From contig NZ_CP123923.1 of the NCBI RefSeq assembly GCF_030450125.1, forward strand, positions 2,852,001 through 2,916,000: 64,000 nucleotides of DNA, written 5' to 3'. The notes under the pieces are model-generated. The model saw only the letters and a program-made list of their open reading frames with translations. It ran no database searches and had not been told where the DNA came from. Of this stretch, positions 26,493 through 37,140 are shown piece after piece. This DNA is from Streptomyces sp. WP-1. GTDB taxonomy: Bacteria > Actinomycetota > Actinomycetes > Streptomycetales > Streptomycetaceae. How positions within the stretch are numbered: the stretch's first letter is position 1; the number at the start of each line of letters is the position of its first letter. The position numbers were made by a program, and so were the translations under genes.

Positions 26493-27613
26493 GCGTGAGC
26501 GGGCGCCAGGCCGCACGGAGGAGCACCGGGGCCCGCACGGAGGACCCCTGGGGCGGCGTACGCCCCTTCTCGATCAAGACCAAGCTGACCGCGCTGGTGG
26601 TCATCGCGGTGCTGATCACCACCGGTCTGTCGATCGTCGCGGTGCACACCAAGACGGAGCTGCGCTTCATCACGGTGTTCTCGATGATCGCCACGCTGCT
26701 GATCACCCAGTTCGTCGCGCACTCGCTCACCATGCCGCTGGACGAGATGAACACGGTCGCCCGGGCCATCTCGCAGGGCGACTACACCCGCCGGGTGCGC
26801 GAGGCCCGCCGGGACGAACTGGGCGACCTGGCGCAGACGATCAACGTCATGGCCGACGAGCTGGAGGCCCAGGACCGCCAGCGCAAGGAGCTGGTCGCGA
26901 ACGTCTCCCATGAGCTGCGCACCCCGATCGCGGGCCTGCGCGCCGTGCTGGAGAACATCGTCGACGGGGTCACCGAGGCCGACCCGGAGACCATGCGGAC
27001 GGCCCTGAAGCAGACCGAGCGGCTCGGCCGCCTGGTGGAGACCCTGCTGGACCTGTCCCGGCTCGACAACGGCGTCGTACCGCTGAAGCTGCGGCGCTTC
27101 GAGGTGTGGCCGTATCTGTCGGGCGTGCTGAAGGAGGCCAACATGGTCGCCTCGGCGCGCGCGGGCATGGCCACCGGCTCCGGCAGCCACACCCGTACCG
27201 ACGTCCATCTGCACCTGGACGTCTCCCCGCCGGAGCTGACCGCGCACGCGGACCCCGAGCGCATCCACCAGGTCGTCGCCAACCTGATCGACAACGCGGT
27301 CAAGCACAGCCCGCCGCACGGCCGGGTGACCGTGAAGGCGCGGCGCGGGCCCCAGCCGCAGTCGCTGGAGCTGGAGGTCCTGGACGAGGGTCCGGGCATC
27401 CCGCGCTCGGAGTGGCACCGGGTCTTCGAGCGGTTCAACCGGGGCGCCGTGACCCGGCCGCACGGTCCGGGCAGCGACGGCGGCACGGGCCTCGGGCTCG
27501 CGATCGCCCGCTGGGCGGTGGATCTGCACGGCGGCCGGATCGGGGTGGCCGAATCAGAGCGCGGCTGCCGGATCATCGTCACCCTTCCGGGAGCGAACTC
27601 CGCTTCAAGTTGA
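26489..27613 (+). CDS. Sensor histidine kinase
   Basis: 374 residues from GTG 26489. Two adjacent membrane helices (about 34-54 and 60-78) leave almost no extracellular sensor, so it probably senses within the membrane or through a partner. A HAMP domain follows, then the H-box with His141 (NVSHELRTP), N-box [11 protein letters not shown], and G-boxes DEGPGIP and [10 protein letters not shown]. It is the cognate kinase of the overlapping response-regulator gene. Confidence 0.93.
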   Translation: MSVSGRQAARRSTGARTEDPWGGVRPFSIKTKLTALVVIAVLITTGLSIVAVHTKTELRFITVFSMIATLLITQFVAHSLTMPLDEMNTVARAISQGDYTRRVREARRDELGDLAQTINVMADELEAQDRQRKELVANVSHELRTPIAGLRAVLENIVDGVTEADPETMRTALKQTERLGRLVETLLDLSRLDNGVVPLKLRRFEVWPYLSGVLKEANMVASARAGMATGSGSHTRTDVHLHLDVSPPELTAHADPERIHQVVANLIDNAVKHSPPHGRVTVKARRGPQPQSLELEVLDEGPGIPRSEWHRVFERFNRGAVTRPHGPGSDGGTGLGLAIARWAVDLHGGRIGVAESERGCRIIVTLPGANSASS

Positions 27614-27914
27614 CGTAAAGTTCCAGCGAAGGCACAAGATCCACGGTCGTCCGCGCCGTCTTCGCGCAGCTGGACACGTGTGGAGCGACACAGGCCCGCG
27701 CCGCCCGCAGAAGCCGGGGGCGCAGGGCCGGGCCGGTGCACCCCGGCACGTCCGGAACCACGCTTGTTTCCCGCCATTTCAAGCCCTGAAACAAGATTTT
27801 CGGTGTGACTTACACGACGATGAACGGGCCCGACCTGACCTTCACCGTCTCCAAGGCGTAGCCTTTATTCCCGCTGTCCATCACCTTGTGAAGCGGAAGA
27901 GGGCGGTTGCCGCC
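27614..27914. promoter_or_regulatory. Long leader/promoter region of the 2-oxoglutarate decarboxylase gene
   Basis: 301 bp without a supported gene. A TTGACG hexamer at 27611-27616, at the end of the kinase gene, could be a -35 element. AGAGGG at about 27898 serves the GTG at 27915. An in-frame extension upstream of the GTG has no family similarity. Confidence 0.4.
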
Positions 27915-30900
27915 GTGTCGCCACAGTCCCCCAGTAACTCGAGCATCTCCACCGACGACCAAGCCGGGAAGAACCCCGCGGCCGCCTTCGGTGCCAACGA
28001 GTGGCTCGTCGACGAGATCTATCAGCAGTACCTCCAGGACCCGAATTCGGTAGACCGTGCCTGGTGGGACTTCTTCGCCGATTACAAGCCGGGCGCGCCT
28101 GCCACGCCCGCGCCGGCGGGTACTGCGGCCGCGGGGGTCGCAGCGACCCCCACCCCGGCGCCCCAGGCCGCCGCTCCGGCGCCCGCGGCCCCGGCGGCCC
28201 CGAAGCCCGCCGCCGCCCCGGCGCCCGCTCCCGCGGCTCCTGCCGCGGCTCCCGCGGCGAAGACGGCCCCCTCCCCGGCCAAGCCGGCGCAACCCGCACA
28301 GGCGCCCGCTCAGCCGGCGGCGAAGGCCGCCCCCGCCGCCGAGGCCCCCGCGGGCCCCGAGCAGATCACCCTGCGCGGTCCGGCCGCCGCGGTCGCGAAG
28401 AACATGGACGCCTCGCTGGAGGTGCCGACCGCCACCTCGGTCCGCGCCGTCCCGGTGAAGCTGCTGTTCGACAACCGCATCGTCATCAACAACCACCTCA
28501 AGCGCGCCCGCGGCGGGAAGATCTCCTTCACGCACCTCATCGGGTACGCGATGGTGCAGGCCATCAAGGCCATGCCGGCGATGAACCACTCGTTCACCGT
28601 CAAGGACGGCAAGCCGACCCTGGTCAAGCCGGCCCACGTCAACCTCGGTCTCGCCATCGACCTGGTCAAGCCCAACGGCGACCGCCAGCTCGTCGTCGCG
28701 GCGATCAAGAAGGCCGAGACGCTGAACTTCTTCGAGTTCTGGCAGGCCTACGAGGACATCGTCCGCCGCGCCCGCGAGGGCAAGCTGACCATGGACGACT
28801 TCACCGGTGTCACGGTCTCCCTGACCAACCCCGGCGGCCTGGGCACCGTGCACTCCGTGCCGCGGCTGATGCCCGGCCAGGCCGTGATCATGGGCGTCGG
28901 CTCCATGGACTACCCGGCCGAGTTCCAGGGCACCAGCCAGGACACCCTGAACAAGCTCGGTGTCTCCAAGGTCATGACCCTGACGTCGACCTACGACCAC
29001 CGGGTCATCCAGGGCGCCGCCTCCGGCGAGTTCCTGCGCCAGGTCGCCAACCTGCTGCTCGGCGAGAACAAGTTCTACGACGACATCTTCGAGGCGCTGC
29101 GCATCCCCTACGAGCCGGTCCGCTGGCTCAAGGACATCGACGCGTCCCACGACGACGACGTCACCAAGGCCGCGCGCGTCTTCGAGCTGATCCACTCCTA
29201 CCGGGTCCGCGGCCACGTCATGGCCGACACCGACCCGCTGGAGTACCGCCAGCGCAAGCACCCCGACCTGGACATCGTCGAGCACGGCCTCACCCTGTGG
29301 GACCTGGAGCGCGAGTTCGCCGTCGGTGGTTTCGCCGGCAAGTCGATGATGAAGCTGCGCGACATCCTCGGTGTGCTCCGCGACTCGTACTGCCGCACCA
29401 CCGGCATCGAGTTCATGCACATCCAGGACCCCAAGCAGCGCAAGTGGATCCAGGACCGGGTCGAGCGCGGCCACGCCAAGCCGGAGCGCGAGGAGCAGCT
29501 GCGCATCCTGCGCCGGCTCAACGCTGCCGAGGCGTTCGAGACGTTCCTGCAGACGAAGTACGTCGGCCAGAAGCGCTTCTCCCTGGAGGGCGGCGAGTCC
29601 GTCATCCCGCTGCTGGACGCGGTCATCGACTCCGCCGCCGAGTCCCGCCTGGACGAGGTCGTCATCGGCATGGCCCACCGCGGCCGCCTGAACGTGCTCG
29701 CCAACATCGTCGGCAAGTCGTACGCGCAGATCTTCCGCGAGTTCGAGGGCAACCTCGACCCGAAGTCGATGCACGGCTCCGGCGACGTGAAGTACCACCT
29801 GGGCGCCAACGGCACCTTCACCGGCCTGGACGGCGAGCAGATCAAGGTCTCGCTGGTCGCCAACCCCTCCCACCTGGAGGCGGTCGACCCGATCCTGGAG
29901 GGCGTCGCCCGCGCCAAGCAGGACATCATCAACAAGGGCGGCACGGACTTCACCGTCCTGCCGGTGGCGATCCACGGCGACGCGGCCTTCGCGGGCCAGG
30001 GCGTGGTGGCCGAGACCCTGAACATGTCGCAGCTGCGCGGCTACCGCACCGGCGGCACCGTGCACATCGTCATCAACAACCAGGTCGGCTTCACCGCGGC
30101 GCCCGAGTCCTCGCGTTCCTCCATGTACGCGACGGACGTGGCCCGCATGATCGAGGCCCCGATCTTCCACGTGAACGGCGACGACCCCGAGGCCGTCGTC
30201 CGGGTCGCGCGGCTGGCGTTCGAGTTCCGCCAGGCGTTCAACAAGGACGTGGTGATCGACCTCATCTGCTACCGCCGCCGCGGTCACAACGAGTCGGACA
30301 ACCCGGCCTTCACCCAGCCCCTGATGTACGACCTGATCGACAAGAAGCGCTCGGTGCGCAAGCTGTACACCGAGTCCCTGATCGGTCGCGGCGACATCAC
30401 CCTGGAAGAGGCCGAGCAGGCCCTCCAGGACTACCAGGGCCAGCTGGAGAAGGTCTTCACCGAGGTCCGCGAGGCCACCGCGCAGCCGGCCGCCGGCGCC
30501 GCCCAGGAGGCCCAGGACGGCTTCCCGGCCGCGGTCCCGACCGCCGTCTCCGCCGAGGTCGTCAAGCGGATCGCCGAGTCCCAGGTCAACATCCCCGAGC
30601 ACATCACCGTGCACCCGCGGCTGCTGCCGCAGCTCCAGCGCCGTGCGGCGATGGTCGAGGACGGCACCATCGACTGGGGCATGGGCGAGACCCTGGCCAT
30701 CGGCTCCCTGCTGCTCGACGGCACCCCGGTCCGCCTCGCGGGCCAGGACTCCCAGCGCGGCACCTTCGGCCAGCGCCACGCGGTGCTGATCGACCGGGAG
30801 ACCGGCGAGGAGTACACCCCGCTCCAGTACCTCGCCGAGGACCAGGCGCGGCTGAACGTCTACAACTCGCTGCTGTCCGAGTACGCGGCCATGGGCTTCG

Positions 30901-31718
30901 AGTACGGCTACTCGCTCGCGCGTCCCGACGCGCTGGTGATGTGGGAGGCCCAGTTCGGCGACTTCGTCAACGGCGCCCAGACGGTCGTCGACGAGTTCAT
31001 CTCCTCGGCCGAGCAGAAGTGGGGCCAGACCTCCGGCGTCGTCCTGCTGCTGCCGCACGGCTACGAGGGCCAGGGCCCGGACCACTCGTCCGCGCGCCCG
31101 GAGCGGTTCCTCCAGCTGTGCGCCCAGAACAACATGACGGTGGCCATGCCCACCTCGCCGTCGAACTACTTCCACCTGCTGCGGTGGCAGGTGCACAACC
31201 CGGCCCACAAGCCGCTGGTCGTCTTCACCCCGAAGTCGATGCTGCGCCTGAAGGCCGCCGCCTCCAAGGCGGAGGAGTTCACGACGGGCGGCTTCCAGCC
31301 GGTCATCGGCGACGCGACCGCCGAGGCGGCCGCGGTCCGCAAGGTCGTCTTCTGCTCCGGCAAGGTCTACTACGACCTGGAGGCCGAGCGTAAGAAGCGC
31401 GGCGCCACGGACACGGCGATCATCCGCATCGAGCGCCTGTACCCGCTCCCGGGTGCCGAGCTCCAGGCGGAGGTCAACAAGTACCCGAACGCCGAGAAGT
31501 ACCTGTGGGTCCAGGAGGAGCCGGCGAACCAGGGTGCCTGGCCGTTCATCGCGCTCAACCTGATCGACCACCTCGACCTGGCGGTCGGCGCGGACATCCC
31601 GGCCGGCGAGCGGCTGCGGCGCATCTCGCGCCCGCACTCCTCGTCCCCGGCGGTGGGCTCCGCCAAGCGCCACCAGGCCGAGCAGGAGCAGCTGGTGCGT
31701 GAGGTGTTCGAGGCGTAG
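27915..31718 (+). CDS. kgd: Multifunctional 2-oxoglutarate decarboxylase/dehydrogenase E1 with E2-like domain
   Basis: 1267 residues, the actinobacterial fusion (also annotated sucA). The N-terminal segment [17 protein letters not shown] is followed by an Ala/Pro-rich flexible linker (about 60-150). Next come an acyltransferase (E2-like) catalytic domain with D361-H362-R363, and the thiamine-diphosphate E1 domain with [26 protein letters not shown] and [13 protein letters not shown]. It converts 2-oxoglutarate to succinyl-CoA with DlaT and Lpd, or to succinic semialdehyde. FHA proteins such as OdhI/GarA inhibit it in relatives. GTG 27915 was chosen because family similarity starts there. Confidence 0.95.
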   Translation: MSPQSPSNSSISTDDQAGKNPAAAFGANEWLVDEIYQQYLQDPNSVDRAWWDFFADYKPGAPATPAPAGTAAAGVAATPTPAPQAAAPAPAAPAAPKPAAAPAPAPAAPAAAPAAKTAPSPAKPAQPAQAPAQPAAKAAPAAEAPAGPEQITLRGPAAAVAKNMDASLEVPTATSVRAVPVKLLFDNRIVINNHLKRARGGKISFTHLIGYAMVQAIKAMPAMNHSFTVKDGKPTLVKPAHVNLGLAIDLVKPNGDRQLVVAAIKKAETLNFFEFWQAYEDIVRRAREGKLTMDDFTGVTVSLTNPGGLGTVHSVPRLMPGQAVIMGVGSMDYPAEFQGTSQDTLNKLGVSKVMTLTSTYDHRVIQGAASGEFLRQVANLLLGENKFYDDIFEALRIPYEPVRWLKDIDASHDDDVTKAARVFELIHSYRVRGHVMADTDPLEYRQRKHPDLDIVEHGLTLWDLEREFAVGGFAGKSMMKLRDILGVLRDSYCRTTGIEFMHIQDPKQRKWIQDRVERGHAKPEREEQLRILRRLNAAEAFETFLQTKYVGQKRFSLEGGESVIPLLDAVIDSAAESRLDEVVIGMAHRGRLNVLANIVGKSYAQIFREFEGNLDPKSMHGSGDVKYHLGANGTFTGLDGEQIKVSLVANPSHLEAVDPILEGVARAKQDIINKGGTDFTVLPVAIHGDAAFAGQGVVAETLNMSQLRGYRTGGTVHIVINNQVGFTAAPESSRSSMYATDVARMIEAPIFHVNGDDPEAVVRVARLAFEFRQAFNKDVVIDLICYRRRGHNESDNPAFTQPLMYDLIDKKRSVRKLYTESLIGRGDITLEEAEQALQDYQGQLEKVFTEVREATAQPAAGAAQEAQDGFPAAVPTAVSAEVVKRIAESQVNIPEHITVHPRLLPQLQRRAAMVEDGTIDWGMGETLAIGSLLLDGTPVRLAGQDSQRGTFGQRHAVLIDRETGEEYTPLQYLAEDQARLNVYNSLLSEYAAMGFEYGYSLARPDALVMWEAQFGDFVNGAQTVVDEFISSAEQKWGQTSGVVLLLPHGYEGQGPDHSSARPERFLQLCAQNNMTVAMPTSPSNYFHLLRWQVHNPAHKPLVVFTPKSMLRLKAAASKAEEFTTGGFQPVIGDATAEAAAVRKVVFCSGKVYYDLEAERKKRGATDTAIIRIERLYPLPGAELQAEVNKYPNAEKYLWVQEEPANQGAWPFIALNLIDHLDLAVGADIPAGERLRRISRPHSSSPAVGSAKRHQAEQEQLVREVFEA

Positions 31719-31733
31719 GCCTCCGGCACGACA

Positions 31734-31777
31734 ACGCTGAAGGGCCCGGTTCCGCACGGAATCGGGCCCTTCAGCGT
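31734..31777. terminator. Very strong bidirectional terminator
   Basis: Long inverted repeat: ACGCTGAAGGGCCCG at 31734-31748 pairs with CGGGCCCTTCAGCGT at 31763-31777, with further TTCCG/CGGAA pairing inside. It separates kgd from the convergent DUF6104 gene. Confidence 0.85.
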
Positions 31778-31787
31778 TCTTCCCCGC

Positions 31788-31970
31788 CTACTCGTCGTCG
31801 TCCTCGTCGTCGAGGCGGGCGAGCCAGGTGGCCAGGCGCTCCACCGGCACCTCGAAGTCGGGGTTGAGGTCCACGAAGGTGCGCAGCTGCTCGGCGAGCC
31901 ACTCGAAGGTGACCTCCTCCTCGCCGCGCCGCTTCTCCAGCTCCTCGATGCCGCGGTCGGTGAAGTACAT
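31788..31970 (-). CDS. DUF6104 small protein
   Basis: 60 residues: MYFTDRGIEELEKRRG, then VTFEWLAEQLRTFVDLNPDFEVPVERLATWLARLDDED. A highly conserved short acidic helical protein of streptomycetes, of unknown function. Ribosome site GGAGA precedes the ATG. Located between the kgd terminator and the PadR-controlled region. Confidence 0.8.
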   Translation of the reverse strand: MYFTDRGIEELEKRRGEEEVTFEWLAEQLRTFVDLNPDFEVPVERLATWLARLDDEDDDE

Positions 31971-32075
31971 GGGGTTGCGTCTCCTGGTCTGCGAATGCGC
32001 CCGGGCCGATGGGACAGGCGCCGGCGTCGCCACCAGCCTAAGCAATGCGCGGGGCGCTGTTCCCGAAAGAGTGTC

Positions 32076-32104
32076 TTGACTTCGCGAGGCCACGATATAT
32101 CGTG
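32076..32104 (+). promoter_or_regulatory. Promoter with palindromic PadR-type operator
   Basis: TTGACT (32076-32081), a 16-bp spacer and TATCGT (32098-32103) make a promoter for the DUF4097-padR operon. The perfect 14-bp palindrome CACGATATATCGTG (32091-32104) covers the -10. A related imperfect motif, CGCGATATGGCGCG, lies at 32117-32130. Autorepression by the downstream PadR protein is inferred. Confidence 0.65.
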
Positions 32105-32160
32105 TTTCTCGAAGGACGCGATATGGCGCGTCACGATCGTGTACGGCCGAGGAGGTCCCG

Positions 32161-33045
32161 ATGTCCGAGTGGTCCGTCACCGAGCCACGGAAGCTGACGT
32201 TCGACACCCCGGTGAGCACCCTCCAGGTGCGCATCGCGGGCGGCACGGTGAACGTGGTGGGGACCGAGGAGGGCCCCGCCCGCCTGGAGGTCTCGGACAT
32301 CGAGGGCCCGCCGCTGCTGGTGACACACGAGAACGGCACCCTGACGGTGGGGTACGAGGACCTGACCTGGCAGGGCTTCACCAAGCTTCTCGACCGCAGG
32401 AGCTGGCGCCGCAGCGCGGTCGTCTCGCTGGCGGTCCCGGCGGACGCCAGGGTCGAGGTGGGCACGGTCGGCGCCGGCGCGGTGATCTCCGGCATCCGGG
32501 GCCCGGCGGTGGTCCGGGGCGTCACCGGCGACACCGCCCTGGTCGGCCTCTCCGGACCGGTCCACGCGAACACCGTCTCGGGGAACCTGGAGGCGCAGGC
32601 CGTCACCGGCGAGCTGCGCTTCGCCTCGGTGTCCGGGGACCTGACCGTGGTCGAGGGCTCGGGCCCCGCCGTGCGGGCCGACTCGGTCAGCGGCTCGATG
32701 ATCGTGGACCTGGACCCGGAGGGCCCGACGGACGTCCATCTCACCAGCGTCTCGGGCGAGATCGCCATCCGGCTGCCGCACCCGGCGGACGCGGAGGTGG
32801 AGGCGAACACGGCGAGCGGCCGGATCTCCAACGCCTTCGAGGGACTGCGGGTGCGGGGCCAGTGGGGCGCCCACAAGATCACCGGCCGGCTGGGCGCGGG
32901 CACCGGACGGCTGCGGGCCACCACGGTCTCCGGCGCGATCGCCCTGCTCCGGCGCCCCGACCGGACGCCCGACGGCACGACCGACGGCGCCGCCGACCCG
33001 GCCGACGGCACGACCGGCGGCCCGACCGACAAGAAGGTGCTCTGA
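32161..33045 (+). CDS. DUF4097 beta-helix-type protein
   Basis: 294 residues with no signal peptide. The body is a series of short repeats built on V-x-G-x-(V/I)-x-G/S (VSGNLEAQAVTGELRFASVSGDLTV and similar), as expected for the DUF4097 adhesin-like/beta-helix family. It ends in a low-complexity tail of D-G-T repeats. Function unknown. The padR gene starts one base after its stop. DUF4097-PadR pairs are common in Streptomyces; one explanation is that both respond to envelope stress. Confidence 0.8.
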   Translation: MSEWSVTEPRKLTFDTPVSTLQVRIAGGTVNVVGTEEGPARLEVSDIEGPPLLVTHENGTLTVGYEDLTWQGFTKLLDRRSWRRSAVVSLAVPADARVEVGTVGAGAVISGIRGPAVVRGVTGDTALVGLSGPVHANTVSGNLEAQAVTGELRFASVSGDLTVVEGSGPAVRADSVSGSMIVDLDPEGPTDVHLTSVSGEIAIRLPHPADAEVEANTASGRISNAFEGLRVRGQWGAHKITGRLGAGTGRLRATTVSGAIALLRRPDRTPDGTTDGAADPADGTTGGPTDKKVL

Positions 33046-33046
33046 C

Positions 33047-34039
33047 ATGCCCCCCGTCTTCGCTCACGGACGCCTGCGCCTGTACCTGCTCAAGCTGCTG
33101 GACGAAGCGCCGCGCCATGGCTACGAGGTGATCCGCCTCCTGGAGGAGCGCTTCCAGGGGCTGTACGCGCCCTCGGCGGGCACCGTCTACCCCCGGCTGG
33201 CCAAGCTGGAGGCCGAGGGCCTGGTCACCCACACCACCGAGGGCGGCCGCAAGGTGTACGCCATCACGGACGCGGGCCGCGCCGAACTGGCCGGGCGCGG
33301 CGGCGAGTTGGCCGACCTGGAGCTGGAGATCCGCGAGTCGGTGGCGGAGCTGGCGGCCGAGATCAAGGCCGATGTGCGGGGCGCGGCCGGCGATCTGCGC
33401 CGTGAGATGCGCGCGGCCGCCTCCGAGGCCCGCGGGGGCGGCGAGGCCCCCGGGGACGCCGGGGGATCCGGGGAATCCGGGGACGACAAGGACGCCTGGC
33501 GCGCCGCCAAGGAGGAGATGCGCCGGGTCCGGCAGGAGTGGAAGGAGCAGGCCCGCCGCGCCAAGGACGAGAGCCGCCGGGCCCGCGAGGAGGCCCAGCG
33601 CGCCCGCCATCAGGCCCAGGAGGCCCAGGCCCGGGCCCGTGCCCAGGCGCAGGAGGAGATGCAGCGGGTCGCCCGCCGTGTCCAGGACCACTTCGCGCGC
33701 GGCAACTGGCCCGCGGGCGTCCGTGAGGGCCTGACCGAACTGGCCCGGGAACTGGGCGACCTGAGCAAGGACTGGACCACCCCCCGCCCGGCCCCCGCCC
33801 CGAGCCCGACCTACACCACGACGGACGTCCCCGCCGAGTACATCCCGTCCTGGACGCACGAACCCCCGACCGGCGATCCCGCCCGCGACCTCGACCGCCT
33901 GCTGGACCGCTTCCGGGACGACATCCGCGACCTGTCCCGCGACCACGGGGTGACCCCGGACCAGCTGCGGACGGCCCAGGAGCAGCTGTCGCGCGCGGCG
34001 GCGGAGATCACCTCGGTCCTGCGCCCGCAAAAGGGATAG
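33047..34039 (+). CDS. PadR-family regulator with long C-terminal coiled coil
   Basis: 330 residues, three times the size of a minimal PadR. The winged helix (about 8-80) reads LRLYLLKLLDEAPRHGYEVIRLLEERF...YPRLAKLEAEGLV. After it come a Gly/Asp-rich linker, an Arg/Glu/Ala-rich charged helix (about 155-215) probably forming a coiled coil, a Pro-rich section and a final helical segment. It probably represses its own operon through the TATA-centred palindrome upstream. The large tail could sense a partner or oligomerise. Confidence 0.88.
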   Translation: MPPVFAHGRLRLYLLKLLDEAPRHGYEVIRLLEERFQGLYAPSAGTVYPRLAKLEAEGLVTHTTEGGRKVYAITDAGRAELAGRGGELADLELEIRESVAELAAEIKADVRGAAGDLRREMRAAASEARGGGEAPGDAGGSGESGDDKDAWRAAKEEMRRVRQEWKEQARRAKDESRRAREEAQRARHQAQEAQARARAQAQEEMQRVARRVQDHFARGNWPAGVREGLTELARELGDLSKDWTTPRPAPAPSPTYTTTDVPAEYIPSWTHEPPTGDPARDLDRLLDRFRDDIRDLSRDHGVTPDQLRTAQEQLSRAAAEITSVLRPQKG

Positions 34040-34131
34040 CGGAAGCACTCCCGGAGGGACGGCGGAAGGCGGGCCCGGCACCCCGGACCCGCCCCCGCCC
34101 CACCGACGGGGTCAGGACGTCACCAGCGAGG

Positions 34132-35097
34132 TCAGGACGTCGTCAGTACGATCTTCCCGAACTGCCCGCCGGACTCCATCCGTTCGAAGCCCTCGCGGGC
34201 GCGGTCCATCGGGAGCACCTCGTCGATGACGGGCCGTACGCCGGTCGTGGCGCAGAAGGAGAGCAGGTCCTCCAGCTCGTCCTTGGTGCCCATGGTGGAG
34301 CCGACGACCTTCAGTTCGAGGAAGAAGATCCGGGTCAGCTCGGCGTGCGAGGGCCGGTCGCCGCTGGTGGCACCGGAGATGACGATCGTCCCGCCGGGGC
34401 GCAGCGACTTCACCGAGTGGGACCAGGTCGCGGCGCCCACGGTCTCGATGACCGCGTCCACCCGCTGCGGCAGCCGCGCCCCGCTCTCCACGGCCTCCAC
34501 CGCGCCCAGTTCCAGGGCCCGCTTCCGCTTGGCCTCGTCGCGGCTGGTGGCGAACATCTTCAGCCCCGCCGCCTTGCCGAGCACGATCGCGGCCGTGGCG
34601 ACCCCGCCGCCCGCGCCCTGCACCAGGACCGAGTCACCGGGCCGTACCCCGGCGTTGGTGAACAGCATCCGGTACGCCGTGAGCCACGCGGTGGGCAGAC
34701 AGGCGGCCTCGGCGAAGGACAGCTCCTTCGGCTTGGGCAGCACGTTGAAGGTCGGTACGGCGACCTGCTCGGCGAAGGTGCCCTGGTAGCGCTCGGTCAG
34801 GATGGAGCGCGGCTCCTTCGGGCCGACGCCGTGGCCGGTCTGGCCGATGACGGAGTGCAGGACGACCTCGTTGCCGTCCGCGTCGACCCCGGCGGCGTCG
34901 CAGCCGAGGATCATCGGCAGCCGGTCCTCCGGGAGGCCGACGCCCCGCAGGGACCAGAGGTCATGGTGGTTGAGGGAGGCGGCGCGCACATCGATGGTGC
35001 TCCAGCCGGGGCGGCCCTCGGGGGCCGGACGCTCCCCCAACTCAAGGCCGGAGAGCGGCTGGTCGCGGTCGATTCGGGCGGCGTAGACGGCGAACAT
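34132..35097 (-). CDS. Zinc-free medium-chain alcohol dehydrogenase / quinone oxidoreductase
   Basis: 321 residues. GroES-like N-terminal domain, then a Rossmann domain with VLVQGAGGGVATAAIVLGKAAG as the dinucleotide loop, and FATSRDEAKRKRALELGA, where Arg/Lys residues after strand 2 suggest NADPH. Catalytic zinc ligands are not evident, so it belongs with quinone oxidoreductase/crotonyl-reductase-like members. A GTC-AGGACGT direct repeat lies at its 3' end. Substrate unknown. Confidence 0.85.
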   Translation of the reverse strand: MFAVYAARIDRDQPLSGLELGERPAPEGRPGWSTIDVRAASLNHHDLWSLRGVGLPEDRLPMILGCDAAGVDADGNEVVLHSVIGQTGHGVGPKEPRSILTERYQGTFAEQVAVPTFNVLPKPKELSFAEAACLPTAWLTAYRMLFTNAGVRPGDSVLVQGAGGGVATAAIVLGKAAGLKMFATSRDEAKRKRALELGAVEAVESGARLPQRVDAVIETVGAATWSHSVKSLRPGGTIVISGATSGDRPSHAELTRIFFLELKVVGSTMGTKDELEDLLSFCATTGVRPVIDEVLPMDRAREGFERMESGGQFGKIVLTTS

Positions 35098-35252
35098 GCT
35101 GCCGACGATAGGTGCGCCGGACGGTCAGGGGAACCGGGCCGCGCTGTGACACATGCCCTCTTGCACACCGGCACCCGGGCGGCGCAGCGGGCTGCGCCGC
35201 CGTCCACCGGCCCATCCGGCGACGCGCGGCGGCCGGGTGGGCCGGTGGAAAG

Positions 35253-35289
35253 GAGACGGCCCCGCCCGAAGAACGGGCGGGGCCGTCTC
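35253..35289. terminator. Strong terminator after the malic enzyme gene
   Basis: Perfect 16-bp arms GAGACGGCCCCGCCCG and complement, loop AAGAA, 8 bp beyond the malic enzyme stop (read on the minus strand). Confidence 0.85.
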
Positions 35290-35297
35290 GGCCGACG

Positions 35298-36521
35298 TCA
35301 GCGACGGGCGACGCCCTCGGCCCGCGCCGCCGCGGCCACCGCCGCGGTGACCGCCGGAGCGACCCGCTCGTCGAACGGCGAGGGGATCACGTAGTCCGCC
35401 GCGAGATCGTCACCGACGACCGAGGCCAGTGCCTCCGCCGCCGCGATCTTCATGCCCTCGGTGATCCGGCTGGCCCGCACCTGGAGGGCGCCCGCGAAGA
35501 TCCCGGGGAAGGCCAGCACGTTGTTGATCTGGTTCGGGAAGTCCGAGCGCCCGGTGGCCACGACCGCCGCGTACTTGTGGGCGACCTCGGGGTGCACCTC
35601 GGGGTTCGGGTTGGCCATCGCGAACACGAAGGCGCCCTCGGCCATACCGGCCACGGCCTCCTCGGCGACCGTGCCGCCGGAGACGCCGATGAAGACGTCC
35701 GCGCCCTGGAGCGCGTCCGCCAGCGTGCCGCTGAGACCGGCCTTGTTGGTGAAGCCGGCCAGGTCGCGCTTGACCGGGGTCAGGTCCTCGCGGTCCGCGG
35801 AGACGACGCCCTTGCGGTCCGCCACCGCCACATCGCCGATGCCGGCCTCGACCAGCATCTTGGCGATGGCGACACCGGCCGCGCCGGCGCCCGAGATCAC
35901 GGCGCGCAGCTGCCCGATCTCCCGGCCGCTGAGCCGTGCCGCGTTGCGCAGCGCCGCGAGCGTCACCACGGCGGTGCCGTGCTGGTCGTCGTGGAAGACC
36001 GGGATGTCCAGGCGCTCCTGGAGGCGGCGCTCGATCTCGAAGCACCGGGGCGCCGAGATGTCCTCCAGGTTGACTCCGCCGAAGGAGGGAGCGAGCCGGA
36101 CGACGGTCTCCACGATCTCGTCCACGTCGGTGCAGTCGAGCGCGATCGGCACCGCGTCGACCCCGCCGAACTGCTTGAACAGGATCGCCTTGCCCTCCAT
36201 CACGGGGAGGGAGGCCTGGGGACCGATGTCCCCGAGTCCGAGCACCGCCGTGCCGTCGGTGACGACGGCGACGACGGAGGACTTCCATGTGTAGTCGTTG
36301 ACGAGCTCCGGCTGTTCCGCGATCGCGGTGCACACGCGCGCGACGCCGGGCGTGTACGCGAGGGAAAGGTCGTCCTTGTCGCGGACGGGCACGGTGGCCT
36401 GCACAGCCATCTTGCCGCCACGGTGCAGAGCGAACACCGGATCGAAGGAATCGAGGGGCTCGGCCCCGCCGTCCTGGTCCGTACCGACGTCGCTGCGAGG
36501 ATTGACGATCTCCGCTGCCAC
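35298..36521 (-). CDS. NAD(P)-dependent malic enzyme
   Basis: 407 residues from GTG 36521 with AGGGG upstream. Short bacterial malic enzyme: [13 protein letters not shown] (catalytic Tyr), [22 protein letters not shown] (catalytic Lys), [11 protein letters not shown] (metal ligands) and a Rossmann part with [16 protein letters not shown]. It oxidatively decarboxylates malate to pyruvate, providing NAD(P)H for storage-lipid and polyketide synthesis. The small-molecule ACT or phosphotransacetylase-like extensions of other classes are absent. Which cofactor is preferred is not decided by the sequence. Confidence 0.93.
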   Translation of the reverse strand: MAAEIVNPRSDVGTDQDGGAEPLDSFDPVFALHRGGKMAVQATVPVRDKDDLSLAYTPGVARVCTAIAEQPELVNDYTWKSSVVAVVTDGTAVLGLGDIGPQASLPVMEGKAILFKQFGGVDAVPIALDCTDVDEIVETVVRLAPSFGGVNLEDISAPRCFEIERRLQERLDIPVFHDDQHGTAVVTLAALRNAARLSGREIGQLRAVISGAGAAGVAIAKMLVEAGIGDVAVADRKGVVSADREDLTPVKRDLAGFTNKAGLSGTLADALQGADVFIGVSGGTVAEEAVAGMAEGAFVFAMANPNPEVHPEVAHKYAAVVATGRSDFPNQINNVLAFPGIFAGALQVRASRITEGMKIAAAEALASVVGDDLAADYVIPSPFDERVAPAVTAAVAAAARAEGVARR

Positions 36522-37140
36522 TTGTTCTACCCCTTAGCTATGCATGGGTTGAGGGTCGACCACTCCTGGTGAGGGGTGGGCGGGCACCGCGCAGGGCCCG
36601 ATTGCGGATACGCACGGGTCATGCGCGACGGGCGCGCCGCACACGCGCCCTGGGCCCCGGATGAGGGGTGTAAAGAACCTTCTTACCGGACGGACGGCGC
36701 CCACGACGAGTCCAATAGGTGCAAGGTCACATCTCGGAACCAGTTCGCCACACAGAGATGACATACCGCTGACGGCACCGCTGACGGCGACGCGGGGCTC
36801 CGGGGACTCGACGGGGCCGGACCGCTGCGGCGGGCGCACGACACGGTCGTACGACACCCACATGTCCGACCGTCCACATGTCGGGATGTGCCGGAGGTTT
36901 TCCGGCGGTGGGACGGGATTCGCGCAGGTGGCCCGGTGCGGTATGGCACCGAGAGACCAAGGATGTACCGACCTGATCGGATTCGGGGGTCACCCGTTAT
37001 CCGATTTTGACATATCGGCGCCCCTGAATGGCGTAGTCCGAATGGCAAGATGCCGTAAACCCGCGAGGTCGCGCCACCCAATGGTGTGTGTTCTCGTCTA
37101 CCCAGCGGCAAACTCTTCCCATACGCCGGAGGAATCCACG
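36522..37140. promoter_or_regulatory. Long intergenic region between malic enzyme and amino-acid ABC transporter
   Basis: 619 bp. Frames run through it, but none has both a ribosome site and a recognisable protein. It should hold divergent promoters. I note ACCGTCCACATGTCGGGATGT around 36870-36890 and the less GC-rich CGATTTTGACATATCG near 37001. The length would allow a small RNA or leader, but I see no specific fold. The ribosome site for the binding protein is GGAGGA before 37141. Confidence 0.4.

Noticed and set aside
27810..31757. A minus-strand open frame of 1315 codons opposite kgd
   Set aside because: Low-complexity Leu/Gly/Asp/Arg sequence without motifs, a mirror of the third-position GC pattern of kgd.
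36522..37140. Possible small RNA or riboswitch in the long leader of the amino-acid transporter
   Set aside because: No recognisable aptamer core or strong terminator/antiterminator pair could be seen; only length supports it.
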